The position numbers and the translations under genes were made by a program. Below are positions 43,793 to 53,937 of a DNA stretch of 64,000 nucleotides, piece after piece; within the stretch, counting starts at the first letter, position 1; every line of letters begins with the position of its first letter. This DNA comes from Zavarzinia compransoris (GTDB lineage Bacteria > Pseudomonadota > Alphaproteobacteria > Zavarziniales > Zavarziniaceae): assembly GCF_003173055.1 (NCBI RefSeq), contig NZ_QGLF01000004.1, positions 248,001-312,000 on the forward strand, in the 5' to 3' direction. The notes under the pieces are model-generated. The model had not been told where the DNA came from. It worked only from the letters and a program-made list of their open reading frames with translations, and searched no databases.

Positions 43793-46144
43793 TTGCCGTC
43801 TTTTTCGCGCAGCCTCGAAAAGTCCCTGCATCGGGCCTTGGCGCTCGCCAACGAGCGAAGCCATGAATTCGCCACCCTCGAACATCTCCTGCTTGCCCTC
43901 ATCGACGACGCCGATGCGGGCAATGTGATGCGCGCCTGCAACGTCGATCTCGAATTGCTGCGCCGCCAGCTGGTCCAATATATCGAGACCGACCTCGAGG
44001 GCCTCGTGGTCGAGCAGGACGACGAGGCGAAGCCGACCACCGGCTTCCAGCGCGTCATCCAGCGCGCCGTCGTCCATGTCCAGTCGTCGGGCCGCGACCA
44101 GGTGACCGGGGCCAATGTCCTGGTCGCCATCTTCGGCGAACGCGAATCCCACGCCGCCTATTTCCTGCAGGAGCAGGACATGACCCGGCTGGATGCGGTC
44201 AGTTACATCAGCCACGGCGTCGCCAAGCGTCCCGGCCATACCGAGCCGCGCGCCGTGCGCGGTGCCGACGAGGAGGGCAACGGCGAGGCCGGCGGCCAGC
44301 GCCGCCAGACCGAGGCGAATGCGCCGCGCAAGGGCGAGGCCCTGGCGACCTATGCCGTCAACCTCAACCGCAAGGCGGCCGAGGGCAAGATCGACCCGGT
44401 GATCGGCCGCGAAGCCGAGATCGAGCGCACGATCCAGATCCTGTGCCGGCGCCAGAAGAACAATCCCCTGCTGGTCGGCGATCCCGGCGTCGGCAAGACC
44501 GCGATCGCCGAGGGGCTGGCGCTGAAGATCGTCCAGGGCGACGTGCCGGAAGTGCTGCTGAACGCGGTCATCCATTCCCTCGACATGGGCACGCTCCTGG
44601 CCGGCACGCGCTATCGCGGCGATTTCGAGGAACGGCTGAAGGCGGTGATCGCCGAGATCGAGCAATCGCCCGGCGCCATTCTCTTCATCGACGAGATCCA
44701 TACGGTGATCGGCGCCGGCGCCACCTCCGGCGGCTCGATGGATGCCTCCAACCTCCTGAAGCCGGCCCTGGCGCAAGGCACGCTGCGCTGCATCGGCTCG
44801 ACCACCTACAAGGAATTCCGCTCCTATTTCGAGAAGGACCGGGCGCTGCTGCGCCGGTTCCAGAAGATCGACGTCAACGAGCCGAGCGTGCCCGACGCGA
44901 TCAAGATTCTGAAGGGCCTGAAGCCCTATTTCGAGGAACACCACCAGGTGCGTTACACCAGCGACGCCATCAAGGCGGCGGTGGAACTGGCGGCGAAATA
45001 TATCAACGACCGCAAGCTGCCCGACAAGGCGATCGACGTGATCGACGAATCGGGCGCGGCCCAGATGCTGCTGCCGCCGACCAAGCGGCGCAAGACCATC
45101 GGCGTGAAGGAGATCGAGGCGGTGGTGGCCAAGATCGCCCGCATCCCGCCCAAATCCGTCTCCAAGGACGACAAGGCCCTGCTCGCCAACCTGGAGGCGG
45201 AACTGCGCCGCGTCGTCTATGGCCAGGATGCGGCGATCTCGGCACTCTCCGCCTCGATCAAGCTCGCCCGGGCCGGCCTCCGGGAAGGGGAGAAGCCGAT
45301 CGGCTCCTATCTCTTCTCCGGGCCCACCGGCGTCGGCAAGACCGAGGTGGCGCGGCAATTGGCCAAGATCCTGGGGGTCGAGCTGATCCGCTTCGACATG
45401 TCGGAATATATGGAACGGCACACGGTGTCGCGCCTGATCGGTGCCCCCCCGGGTTACGTCGGCTTCGACCAGGGCGGGCTCCTGACCGATGCGATCGACC
45501 AGCATCCCCATTGCGTCCTCCTGCTCGACGAGATCGAGAAGGCGCACCAGGACCTCTACAACATCCTGCTGCAGGTGATGGACCACGGCAAACTGACCGA
45601 TCACAACGGCAAGAAGATCGACTTCCGCAACGTCGTGCTGATCATGACCACCAATGCCGGCGCGGCGGATGCGGCAAGGCCCGCGATCGGCTTCGGCCGG
45701 ACGACCAACGTCGGCGCCGACGAGGATGCGGTCAAGCGCCTGTTCACGCCGGAGTTCCGTAACCGCCTGGATGCCATCGTGCCCTTCGGCGGCCTGACCC
45801 CGGACATCATCTCGAAGGTCGTCGACAAGTTCATCGCCGAACTGGAATTCCAGCTCGCCGATCGCGGCGTCGACATCACCGTGTCCCAGGCGGCGCGCAG
45901 CCATCTGGCCGAAGCCGGCTTCGACCCCGCGTTCGGCGCCCGCCCGCTCGCCCGGGTCATCGCCGAAAAGGTGAAGAAGCCGCTGGCCGACGATCTCCTC
46001 TTCGGCAAGCTGGCCCGGGGCGGCACCGTCCACGTCGATTTCAAGGCCGGGGAACTGGTCTTCGAGATCGAGGCGGCCAAGCGCCCGCCCGCTTCGGAAG
46101 CCGAGGACGGCGAGGACGAACGCACCCCCGAACTGATCCACTGA
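43793..46144 (+). CDS. clpA: ATP-dependent Clp protease ATP-binding subunit ClpA
   Basis: 783 residues from a TTG start ([20 protein letters not shown]) placed 5 bases after GGGAGGTGT; no ATG fits the family N-terminus. N-domain repeats, then AAA-1 with [13 protein letters not shown] and AAA-2 with [21 protein letters not shown]-like ClpP loop region around PAIGFGRTT. Unfoldase for ClpP; partner of the adjacent clpS. Confidence 0.96.
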   Translation: MPSFSRSLEKSLHRALALANERSHEFATLEHLLLALIDDADAGNVMRACNVDLELLRRQLVQYIETDLEGLVVEQDDEAKPTTGFQRVIQRAVVHVQSSGRDQVTGANVLVAIFGERESHAAYFLQEQDMTRLDAVSYISHGVAKRPGHTEPRAVRGADEEGNGEAGGQRRQTEANAPRKGEALATYAVNLNRKAAEGKIDPVIGREAEIERTIQILCRRQKNNPLLVGDPGVGKTAIAEGLALKIVQGDVPEVLLNAVIHSLDMGTLLAGTRYRGDFEERLKAVIAEIEQSPGAILFIDEIHTVIGAGATSGGSMDASNLLKPALAQGTLRCIGSTTYKEFRSYFEKDRALLRRFQKIDVNEPSVPDAIKILKGLKPYFEEHHQVRYTSDAIKAAVELAAKYINDRKLPDKAIDVIDESGAAQMLLPPTKRRKTIGVKEIEAVVAKIARIPPKSVSKDDKALLANLEAELRRVVYGQDAAISALSASIKLARAGLREGEKPIGSYLFSGPTGVGKTEVARQLAKILGVELIRFDMSEYMERHTVSRLIGAPPGYVGFDQGGLLTDAIDQHPHCVLLLDEIEKAHQDLYNILLQVMDHGKLTDHNGKKIDFRNVVLIMTTNAGAADAARPAIGFGRTTNVGADEDAVKRLFTPEFRNRLDAIVPFGGLTPDIISKVVDKFIAELEFQLADRGVDITVSQAARSHLAEAGFDPAFGARPLARVIAEKVKKPLADDLLFGKLARGGTVHVDFKAGELVFEIEAAKRPPASEAEDGEDERTPELIH

Positions 46145-46157
46145 TCTCCTCCCGGAT

Positions 46158-46189
46158 GGACGGCCATTGATCCAGATCAATGGCCGTCC
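46158..46189. promoter_or_regulatory. 15-bp-arm palindrome containing a perfect Fnr/FixK box
   Basis: GGACGGCCATTGATC (46158-46172) and its exact inverse (46175-46189) are separated by CA. The core TTGAT-CCAG-ATCAA (46167-46180) is the consensus Fnr/FixK anaerobox. Its centre is 66 bases before the downstream ATG, which would place a class II start near 46215. The full palindrome could also act as a hairpin after clpA, though no T-run follows. Confidence 0.7.
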
Positions 46190-46239
46190 GCCTGTCCGCG
46201 GCCACGATTGCGGCGATCGGGAAGGGAGAGCACCGCATC

Positions 46240-46638
46240 ATGCCGCGTCTGCCGTCTTATTGGGTCCTGCTGGCCGATGGCGTCAGGGCCCGCCTGTTCG
46301 AGGGGACGCGGCCGTTCAAGGATTTGCACCCCGTCGAAGGGGCGGTCGGGGAGGGCGCGATCGGGGCCGACCGCGAATCGGCCGACGGCGAAGCGGGAGG
46401 CGGCGAGCCGCAAGGCGGGGGCTTGGCCAAGGTCCTGGCATCCCGTCTCGATGCCGCCGCGCGCGCGGGGCGCTTCGACCGTCTGGTCATCGTTGCGCCG
46501 GCGCCGGTTCTGGGCGACATCCGCACTCTTCTGGGGGCGTCCGCCCGGGCCCGCCTCAATGCCGCGGCCGGTCTCGATCTCACCGGGCTGCCCATGGCGG
46601 CCTTGCCGGCGGCGCTGCTCGGCATTCTGGGCTTCTGA
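46240..46638 (+). CDS. Host-attachment-family protein (PF10116-like)
   Basis: 132 residues from ATG 46240, preceded by AGGGAGAG. SYWVLLADGVRARLFEGTRP, LAKVLASRLDAAARAGRFDR, LVIVAPAPVLGDIRTLLG and the closing LPMAALPAALLGILGF follow the 'required for attachment to host cells' family, which resembles eRF1 domain folds. The name comes from Agrobacterium; in most bacteria its role is unknown. A perfect Fnr/FixK box upstream suggests oxygen-regulated expression. Confidence 0.8.
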   Translation: MPRLPSYWVLLADGVRARLFEGTRPFKDLHPVEGAVGEGAIGADRESADGEAGGGEPQGGGLAKVLASRLDAAARAGRFDRLVIVAPAPVLGDIRTLLGASARARLNAAAGLDLTGLPMAALPAALLGILGF

Positions 46639-46762
46639 CCGCAAAACAGGCCCGCCTCGAACCGGCGCGGGAAAGTCGTGCCGGGTGGCGTGACGGCCGT
46701 TCTGGCTGCGCCGTGATCGTGCTAGGCTGTGCGCCGCCGCCGCTGGGCGGAAGGGCGTTGCG

Positions 46763-46795
46763 GATCGTGTCTTGTTGAAGATCGTGTCTTGTTGA
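46763..46795 (+). repeat. 17-bp tandem duplication upstream of the methyltransferase gene
   Basis: GATCGTGTCTTGTTGA occurs at 46763-46778 and again at 46780-46795, period 17. It ends 13 bases before the next ATG, so copy-number change would alter the leader. Confidence 0.85.
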
Positions 46796-46808
46796 CGGGG
46801 GGCGGTCG

Positions 46809-47447
46809 ATGAGTCCGGACCAGATCGATATTGGCGCGGTTTTCGCCAGAAAATACGAAGCGGACGACGAGGATTGGGGGCGAAGCTCGGGGCCGGGCTC
46901 CGATGCCTTCTACAATATTCCCTATCGCGGCTTCCTCGAGGCGTTCATCCGCCTGAACGGCATCGGCTCGATCGTCGATATCGGCTGCGGCGACTGGCAG
47001 TTCTCGCGCTATGTGAATTTCCGGGGCGCCCGCTATCTCGGGCTCGACGTCGTCGAAAGCGTCGTCGCCCGCAACAAGCGGCTGTTTTCATCCGCCAATG
47101 TCGATTTCGCCGTGGCGCCGCCCGGCCTGGAAGCGCTGCCCGCCGCCGACCTGCTGATCATGAAGGATGTTCTGCAGCATTTGCCCAGCCCGCTGATCAT
47201 GCGCTATCGCGACGAAGTCTTCCCGCGGTTCCGCTATGCCCTGATCACCAATTCCTACCGGAAGCTGGACACGCCCAGCAATGTCGACATCGAGGTCGGC
47301 GGCTTCAGGTGCCTGGACCTGACACAGGCGCCCTTTTCGATCCGGGCGCCCTATGTCCTTCAGTTCGGCGTCCATATCGCCGAGGAACTGAGAACGCTGC
47401 TGATCCACAATCCCGCGGCGGCCCCGCAGGCGCCTGCCGCGCCGTGA
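46809..47447 (+). CDS. Class I SAM-dependent methyltransferase
   Basis: 212 residues. Motif I is SIVDIGCGDWQFSRYV (Gly-rich SAM loop), motif II YLGLDVVES and motif IV LLIMKDVLQHLP. The substrate is unknown; the D-V-L-Q-H-L segment is common in small-molecule and glycan methyltransferases. It stands alone between the attachment-family gene and the convergent ATPase genes. Confidence 0.85.
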   Translation: MSPDQIDIGAVFARKYEADDEDWGRSSGPGSDAFYNIPYRGFLEAFIRLNGIGSIVDIGCGDWQFSRYVNFRGARYLGLDVVESVVARNKRLFSSANVDFAVAPPGLEALPAADLLIMKDVLQHLPSPLIMRYRDEVFPRFRYALITNSYRKLDTPSNVDIEVGGFRCLDLTQAPFSIRAPYVLQFGVHIAEELRTLLIHNPAAAPQAPAAP

Positions 47448-47466
47448 CTCTGTCCGCGCTTTCCGG

Positions 47467-48534
47467 TCAGGTCACCGCTTCCGCCACCGTGGCCCCGCCT
47501 TCGAGGCGGAGGTCGTAACCGGCCGCCCCGCCGCGGACGAGGTGGCGGGCCAGGGCTTCGCTATGGGTGATGACCCAGACCTGGCTGCGGGCGGCGGCAT
47601 CCAGGATCAATTCGGCCAGGGGGGCGGCAAGGTCCGGGTGCAGGCTCTGGTCCGGTTCGTTCAGGATCAGCAGGGGGCTGGGCCGGGCCGACAGCAGGGC
47701 GGTCGCGAGGCACAGGAAGCGCAGCGTGCCGTCCGACAATTCGCGCGCGGCGAAGGGCCGTTCGATGTCGTGCCGCTTCAGCAACAGGGTGAACTCGCCC
47801 CGATCGTGCTCGACCTCCAGCCGGGCGCCGGGAAAGGCCCGGTCGACAGCCCGGTCGAGAGCGGCGGACGGGCCGCCCTCGCGCAGGGTGGCCACGGCGG
47901 CGGCAAGGTCGTGGCCGTCGGCGGCGAGGACGGTCGTGCGCGTGCCCACCTGCGGATTGCGGATGGGCGAGGCGGCATCGGTCCGGAAGTGGTGATAGAA
48001 GCGCCAGCGCGCCATTTCGCCCTGGGCGGCCGCGACCTCCGGGTAGAGGTGGGGTTCGCGCAATTGGGCCAGCGCCGCCTCCTGCGGGTCGAGGGCGAAG
48101 GGATAGGCCGTCCGGCCCCTGGCGCCCCGGACCCGCATCCAGGCGCTCGGGCCTTTCCGCTCCATCAGGCTGTTGCCGGCGGCATCGTGCAGATATTCTT
48201 CCTTCACCCGGGGGTCGAGGGCGAAGGCCCCTTCCGGCGGGGGCGGCAGGCCGAGGGCGAGGCTGTAGGACCAGGTGGTGCTCTCGACCTCGACGATGAT
48301 GCGGCTGCGCTCGTCCTTCCGCCATTCCCCGGCCCAGAGGGCGGAGGGCATGCCGCCCTCCTCGACCATGCCGGGGGCCAATGTGCCGCGGGCGGCGGCC
48401 CCCAGCAGGGTCAGGGCCCGGTAGAGGTTGGATTTGCCGGCACCATTGCCCCCGGTCACCACGGTCAGGCCCGCGGGCTCGATCGCGACATTGCGGAGCG
48501 AGCGGTAGTTGCGGATGCGGAGGTGCCGGATCAT
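47467..48534 (-). CDS. RecF/SMC-like AAA ATPase, tandem copy B
   Basis: 355 residues. IRHLRIRNYRSLRNVAIEPA and [20 protein letters not shown] hold Walker A; ELSDGTLRFLCLATALLS is the signature-like segment; LLILNEPDQSLHPDLAAPLA is Walker B and VWVITHSEALARHLV the switch His. This is the AAA_21 group of chromosomal ABC-type ATPases without a TOPRIM or nuclease domain. Its ATG overlaps the stop of copy A. No partner effector gene is adjacent; role unknown. Confidence 0.85.
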   Translation of the reverse strand: MIRHLRIRNYRSLRNVAIEPAGLTVVTGGNGAGKSNLYRALTLLGAAARGTLAPGMVEEGGMPSALWAGEWRKDERSRIIVEVESTTWSYSLALGLPPPPEGAFALDPRVKEEYLHDAAGNSLMERKGPSAWMRVRGARGRTAYPFALDPQEAALAQLREPHLYPEVAAAQGEMARWRFYHHFRTDAASPIRNPQVGTRTTVLAADGHDLAAAVATLREGGPSAALDRAVDRAFPGARLEVEHDRGEFTLLLKRHDIERPFAARELSDGTLRFLCLATALLSARPSPLLILNEPDQSLHPDLAAPLAELILDAAARSQVWVITHSEALARHLVRGGAAGYDLRLEGGATVAEAVT

Positions 48535-49616
48535 GCCGTCGCCTCGGCCAGGGTCGCCCCGCCTTCGAGGCGAAGGTCATAGCCGGCGGCGCCATGCCGC
48601 AGCAGGGATCGGGCCAGGGCCTCGCTGTGGGTGATGACCCAGAGCTGGGAATCCTCGGCCGCCCGCGCGATCAGCTCGGCCAGCGGTTCGGCAAGATCCG
48701 GGTGCAGGCTCTGGTCCGGTTCGTTCAGGATCAGCAGGGGGCTGGGTCGGGGCGAGAGCAGGGCGGCGGCGAGGCAGAGATAGCGCAGCGTGCCGTCCGA
48801 CAGTTCGCGCGCGGCGAAGGGCCGCTTGAAGTCGCGCCGGCGCAGGAACAGGGCGAAGTGCCCCAGGTCTTGCTCGACCTCCAGCCGGGCGCCGGGAAAG
48901 GCGCGGTCGATCGCCTCGTCCAGGCTGCCGGTGTCGCCGATCTCGCGGATGGTGGTGACGGCGGCGGCAAGGTCGCCGCCGTCGGCCGACAGCACCGGCG
49001 TGCGCGTGCCCACCTGGGGCATGCGGATGGGCGAGGCGGCGTCGGTCCGGAAGTGGTGGTAGAAGCGCCAGCGCGCCATCTCGGCCTGCGCCTGGGCGAG
49101 ATCGGGATAGAGATGGGGCTCGCGCACCTGGGCGAGGGCTGCTTCCTGCGGTTCCAGGCCGGGGGGGAAGGCCGTCCGGCCTTTCGCGCCCTTCGCCCGC
49201 ATCCAGGCGCCGGGGCCGTCGCGTTCGAGCAGCAGGGTGCCGTCGGCCCCGTGGAGATGCTCCTCCCCGACCACCGGGTCCAGGGCGAAGACCGGGGGCG
49301 GGGCGCCGGCCGGCCATTCGTGAGGGGCAAGGCCGAGGGCCAGGGCATAGGACCAGGCACTGCCCTCCACCTCCACCACCATGCGGCGGCGCTCGTCCTG
49401 GCGCCATGCCCCGGCCCACAGCGCGGACGGCATGCCGCCTTCCGCCATCAAGGTCGGGGCCAGCTGGCCGCGCGCGGCGGCGGCGGCCAGGGTCAGGGCG
49501 CGGTAGAGATTGGACTTGCCGGCGCCGTTCGCCCCCGTGACCACGGTCAAGCCCGCCGGCGCGATCTCGACATCGCGGAGCGAGCGGTAGTTGCGGATGC
49601 GGAAGCGCCGGATCAC
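48531..49616 (-). CDS. RecF/SMC-like AAA ATPase, tandem copy A
   Basis: 361 residues from a GTG start at 49616 (IRRFRIRNYRSLRDVEIAPA). Same order of motifs as copy B: GANGAGKSNLYRALTLAAAA, ELSDGTLRYLCLAAALLS, LLILNEPDQSLHPDLAEPLA, LWVITHSEALARSLL. Long stretches are identical to copy B, so the two arose by a fairly recent tandem duplication but have already diverged in the 80-200 region. Four-base overlap with copy B; the HIT gene ends 5 bases away upstream. Confidence 0.85.
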   Translation of the reverse strand: MIRRFRIRNYRSLRDVEIAPAGLTVVTGANGAGKSNLYRALTLAAAAARGQLAPTLMAEGGMPSALWAGAWRQDERRRMVVEVEGSAWSYALALGLAPHEWPAGAPPPVFALDPVVGEEHLHGADGTLLLERDGPGAWMRAKGAKGRTAFPPGLEPQEAALAQVREPHLYPDLAQAQAEMARWRFYHHFRTDAASPIRMPQVGTRTPVLSADGGDLAAAVTTIREIGDTGSLDEAIDRAFPGARLEVEQDLGHFALFLRRRDFKRPFAARELSDGTLRYLCLAAALLSPRPSPLLILNEPDQSLHPDLAEPLAELIARAAEDSQLWVITHSEALARSLLRHGAAGYDLRLEGGATLAEATA

Positions 49617-49620
49617 GGGG

Positions 49621-50070
49621 TCAAAGCTCGGCGAGAATGCCCCGCAGCATCTCCGCCTCGCGCGCCAGCATGGCATGGTCGCCCGGGCGCTTGCCGTGTT
49701 CGGCGGAAATCACGCCGTCGCCGGTCCGGCGCGGCAGGATATGCATGTGGAAATGGAACACGGTCTGGCCGGCGGCGACGCCGTTGGCCTGGAACAGGTT
49801 CATGCCGTCCGGCCCCTGGCCCTTGGCCATCGCCAGCGCCACCCGCCGCGTCGTCCGCATCACCGGGCCCAGCAGGTCGTCGGGCATGCTGTAGAGGTCG
49901 GGGTGGTGGTCCTTGGGGATGACCAGGGCATGGCCGGGGCTCAGGGGGAAAATATCCATGAAGGCGATGGTGTGCTCGTCCTCGTGGATCTTGTGGCAGG
50001 GCAGGATGCCGTCGACGATCTTGCAGAAGATACAATTGCCGTCGCGCGGCGGCAGGGGTGTGGCGGCCAT
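49621..50070 (-). CDS. HIT-family nucleotide hydrolase (HinT-like)
   Basis: 149 residues. NCIFCKIVDGILPCHKIHED, HTIAFMDIFPLSPGHALVIP and the HIT triad QTVFHFHMHILPR are complete. These enzymes act on purine phosphoramidates. ATG 50070 is chosen because upstream in-frame codons run through a palindromic element. Confidence 0.93.
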   Translation of the reverse strand: MAATPLPPRDGNCIFCKIVDGILPCHKIHEDEHTIAFMDIFPLSPGHALVIPKDHHPDLYSMPDDLLGPVMRTTRRVALAMAKGQGPDGMNLFQANGVAAGQTVFHFHMHILPRRTGDGVISAEHGKRPGDHAMLAREAEMLRGILAEL

Positions 50071-50428
50071 GGATTCGGTTCCTCCCTCGGTCGGCCCGGC
50101 CAGCCTGGAGCTTGTCCGCTTCATACTGAAGTGGACAAGCTCCAGGCTTATGCGTGGCCGTCTGTCTTTTTCGATTTTGGCTGAATCAGCCAAAATCGGA
50201 CAAACTCTAGCCAGCACCGCGGGGGCGATCAACCGCCCCGCGGGCGGGCTTTTTTAGTGGACTTGTGGCCTTGCGCGACTATCTATGTGGGGCCTTGGCG
50301 AGGGGCTTTCCGAGGCGCGCCACCCCGGCCTTTTCACGGATCCGTCATAACGCGTGGCAGGGCGCCAGGAAGCCCGGCGCGGCACCCCGCCGCCGCCGCC
50401 AGACCGTATCAGCAGGAGATTCAGGAGC
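50071..50428. other. 358-base intergenic region between the HIT gene and ettA
   Basis: No gene seen. It is dominated by two long palindromes (50102-50148 and 50172-50198) that together look like a bipartite palindromic repeat unit. The part from about 50230 to 50428 holds the ettA leader; no convincing promoter hexamers were found. Confidence 0.6.
50102..50210. repeat. Bipartite palindromic element (REP/MITE-like)
   Basis: First palindrome: 16-bp perfect arms AGCCTGGAGCTTGTCC (50102-50117) and its inverse (50133-50148), with a further 5-bp CTTCA/TGAAG pairing inside. Second: CGATTTTGGCTGA (50172-50184) and its inverse (50186-50198) with a single-base centre. GGACAAACTCTAG follows (50198-50210) and echoes GGACAAGCTCCAG of the first arm. 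A 13-base piece (TAGAGTTTGTCCG, inverse of 50197-50209) recurs at 25810-25822, at the left edge of the TA insert. Confidence 0.75.
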
Positions 50429-52111
<1,683 letters not shown>

Positions 52112-52115
52112 TCGA

Positions 52116-52149
52116 AAAACGCCCCGGCCGAAACCGGGGCGTTTTTTTA
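52116..52149 (+). terminator. Rho-independent terminator of ettA
   Basis: CGCCCCGG-CCGAAA-CCGGGGCG, 8-bp stem extended by A4/T4 pairing and followed by a T7 run. It starts a few bases after the ettA stop. Confidence 0.95.
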
Positions 52150-52380
52150 TGGCATCATGGCGGCGGCCGGCCCGTACGGATCAAACCCGCATCGACGTAT
52201 CCGAAGCCATGGCCCATGCGGTCAAGGGGGGCATACCGGGGAGGTATGAAGTCGCTGGCCAAACGGTATTGGACCTGAAATCGCCAGGCCACTAATAAAA
52301 AATGACGGTCAGAGCGACCTGAAATGTGCTGCCACGCACTCACCTGAATCACCCGAATAAAATAATAAGGGGAGGTGGAT

Positions 52381-53409
52381 ATGTTTGTGCGCAATTGTTG
52401 GTATGTGGCCGGCTGGGACTACGACCTCCCGCCAGGCAAAGTTATTGCCCGCAAGATCATCGGAGAACCGCTGGCGCTCTATCGGCGCCAGGATGGCGGT
52501 GTCGTCGCGATCGAGGATCGTTGTTGTCATCGCCACGCCCCGCTCCATCTCGGCGAGATCGAGGGGGACTGCATCCGCTGCATGTACCACGGCATGAAGT
52601 TTGACCCCAGCGGTCGCTGCGTCGAGGTTCCGGGCCAGGATCGCGTGCCGCCCCGAGCGGCCGTACGGTCCTATCCGACGGTCGAGCGCGACAATTGGAT
52701 CTGGGTATGGATGGGGGATGCGGCGCGGGCCGATCCGGAATTGATTCCCTTCTCGATCGGGCCCGGCGACCCCGATTGGGACATGCGGCCCAATTCGCTG
52801 CTCTTCAATGCGGACTACAGGCTGGTGATCGATAATCTCCTCGATTTCTCCCACCTGACCTATGTTCACCGCAAGACGTTCGGCGGCGACATCTTCGCGT
52901 ATACCAAGCCGGAAATAACCCGGCTGGAGCGCGGCATGAGGATCGAGCGCTGGGTACGCAATGTTCCGGCACTCAACTTCACGCAGCACATCATGCAGGG
53001 CCGCTACGACATGCACCTTGACTATTCGGTGCTGATGCCCTGCGTCTTCGTCATGCGTTTCAAGGTTTTCACGGCGGGGACCGCGGTGGAAGGCCCGTCG
53101 GACGGGGAATTGCTGCTGGATACCTGGACCTGCCAGTCGGTGGTCCCGGTCAATGCCGAGCAATGCGTCTATTACTTTTCGTGGGGGGCCCCGAAGGCCG
53201 CCGGCCAGGAAACCAGCAACCTGCTGGCCAAGGGCATCTATCAAGCATTCCTTGAAGACAAGGAGATGATCGAGGGGCAATACGCGAACATCAAGGCGAA
53301 CCCCGATGCACGCATGATCGGTATCGCGCATGACGCCGCGGTCAATCAGATGCGTATCCTGATGGAGCACGCGATCGCGGCGGAAAAAACGGGCATCGCC
53401 GCCGAATGA
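52381..53409 (+). CDS. Rieske non-heme iron oxygenase, VanA-like
   Basis: 342 residues. The Rieske cluster ligands are C48-x-H50 and C67-x2-H70 (CCHRHAPLHLG ... IRCMYHGMKFD). The mononuclear iron site is in DNLLDFSHLTYVHRKTF (two His, with Asp bridging). Length and NCWYVAGWDYDLPPGKVIAR start resemble the vanillate O-demethylase oxygenase subunit and related aromatic-ring or O-demethylating enzymes. No reductase gene is adjacent. ATG 52381 follows GGGGAGGTGGAT. The region has lower GC than its neighbours, so acquisition is possible. Substrate unknown. Confidence 0.87.
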   Translation: MFVRNCWYVAGWDYDLPPGKVIARKIIGEPLALYRRQDGGVVAIEDRCCHRHAPLHLGEIEGDCIRCMYHGMKFDPSGRCVEVPGQDRVPPRAAVRSYPTVERDNWIWVWMGDAARADPELIPFSIGPGDPDWDMRPNSLLFNADYRLVIDNLLDFSHLTYVHRKTFGGDIFAYTKPEITRLERGMRIERWVRNVPALNFTQHIMQGRYDMHLDYSVLMPCVFVMRFKVFTAGTAVEGPSDGELLLDTWTCQSVVPVNAEQCVYYFSWGAPKAAGQETSNLLAKGIYQAFLEDKEMIEGQYANIKANPDARMIGIAHDAAVNQMRILMEHAIAAEKTGIAAE

Positions 53410-53493
53410 AGCATTGGATGACTGTCGTGCATCCTTCGAAGCACCTCACATTGGGGCGCTTCGTGGTAAGGGATCTGTCGCCGCCCCTGCTTT

Positions 53494-53871
53494 TTAAACG
53501 GCCCCTCCGACCAGATCGACCTCTTCCCCGATGAAGATCGGGGAGTTCGGGTAGTCGATGAAATTGATGTGGTCGAGGAAAAGCTCGGAGGCGGCGCGGC
53601 CGCCTTCCGGGGTGCTGAGGTGGTTCAGCATGGCTTCGACCGAGTCCCAATAGAGCGAATCGATGCCGTCATAGGGTTCGGTGGTGCCGCGCGTCGCCGC
53701 GAGGGCGCTGGAGATTTCCTCGTGCACGGTGACGTTCTGGACATAGCGGCGGATGCCGAGGGTGGCGGCGCGTTCGATGGCCATGGGGCCGTGGACCTGG
53801 CGCCAATAGTGCTGGAAATCCCGGCGCGACATGCCCGGCTGGCGCCGCATGCAGACCATCAGCTTGATCAT
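53494..53871 (-). CDS. EthD-domain (dimeric alpha-beta barrel) protein
   Basis: 125 residues. IKLMVCMRRQPGMSRRDFQH and YWRQVHGPMAIERAATLGIR are the EthD signature. EthD-like proteins accompany oxygenases and polyketide or aromatic degradation genes but also occur alone. It faces the Rieske gene convergently with an 84-base gap. Confidence 0.88.
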   Translation of the reverse strand: MIKLMVCMRRQPGMSRRDFQHYWRQVHGPMAIERAATLGIRRYVQNVTVHEEISSALAATRGTTEPYDGIDSLYWDSVEAMLNHLSTPEGGRAASELFLDHINFIDYPNSPIFIGEEVDLVGGAV

Positions 53872-53937
53872 ATTTCGGTTCGCCCCCGGCCTAATCTTCT
53901 TCTTGTTGTCATCAAGCGCCGCTCTACTCTGCTCACC

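Noticed and set aside
46158-46189. Palindrome after clpA as a plain Rho-independent terminator
   Set aside because: The loop would be only two bases, no T-run follows on either strand, and the core is an exact Fnr/FixK consensus at activation distance from the next gene.
49616-49676. ATG start further upstream for ATPase copy A
   Set aside because: It would run into the HIT gene and add a Cys/Arg-rich leader; the GTG aligns with the start of copy B.
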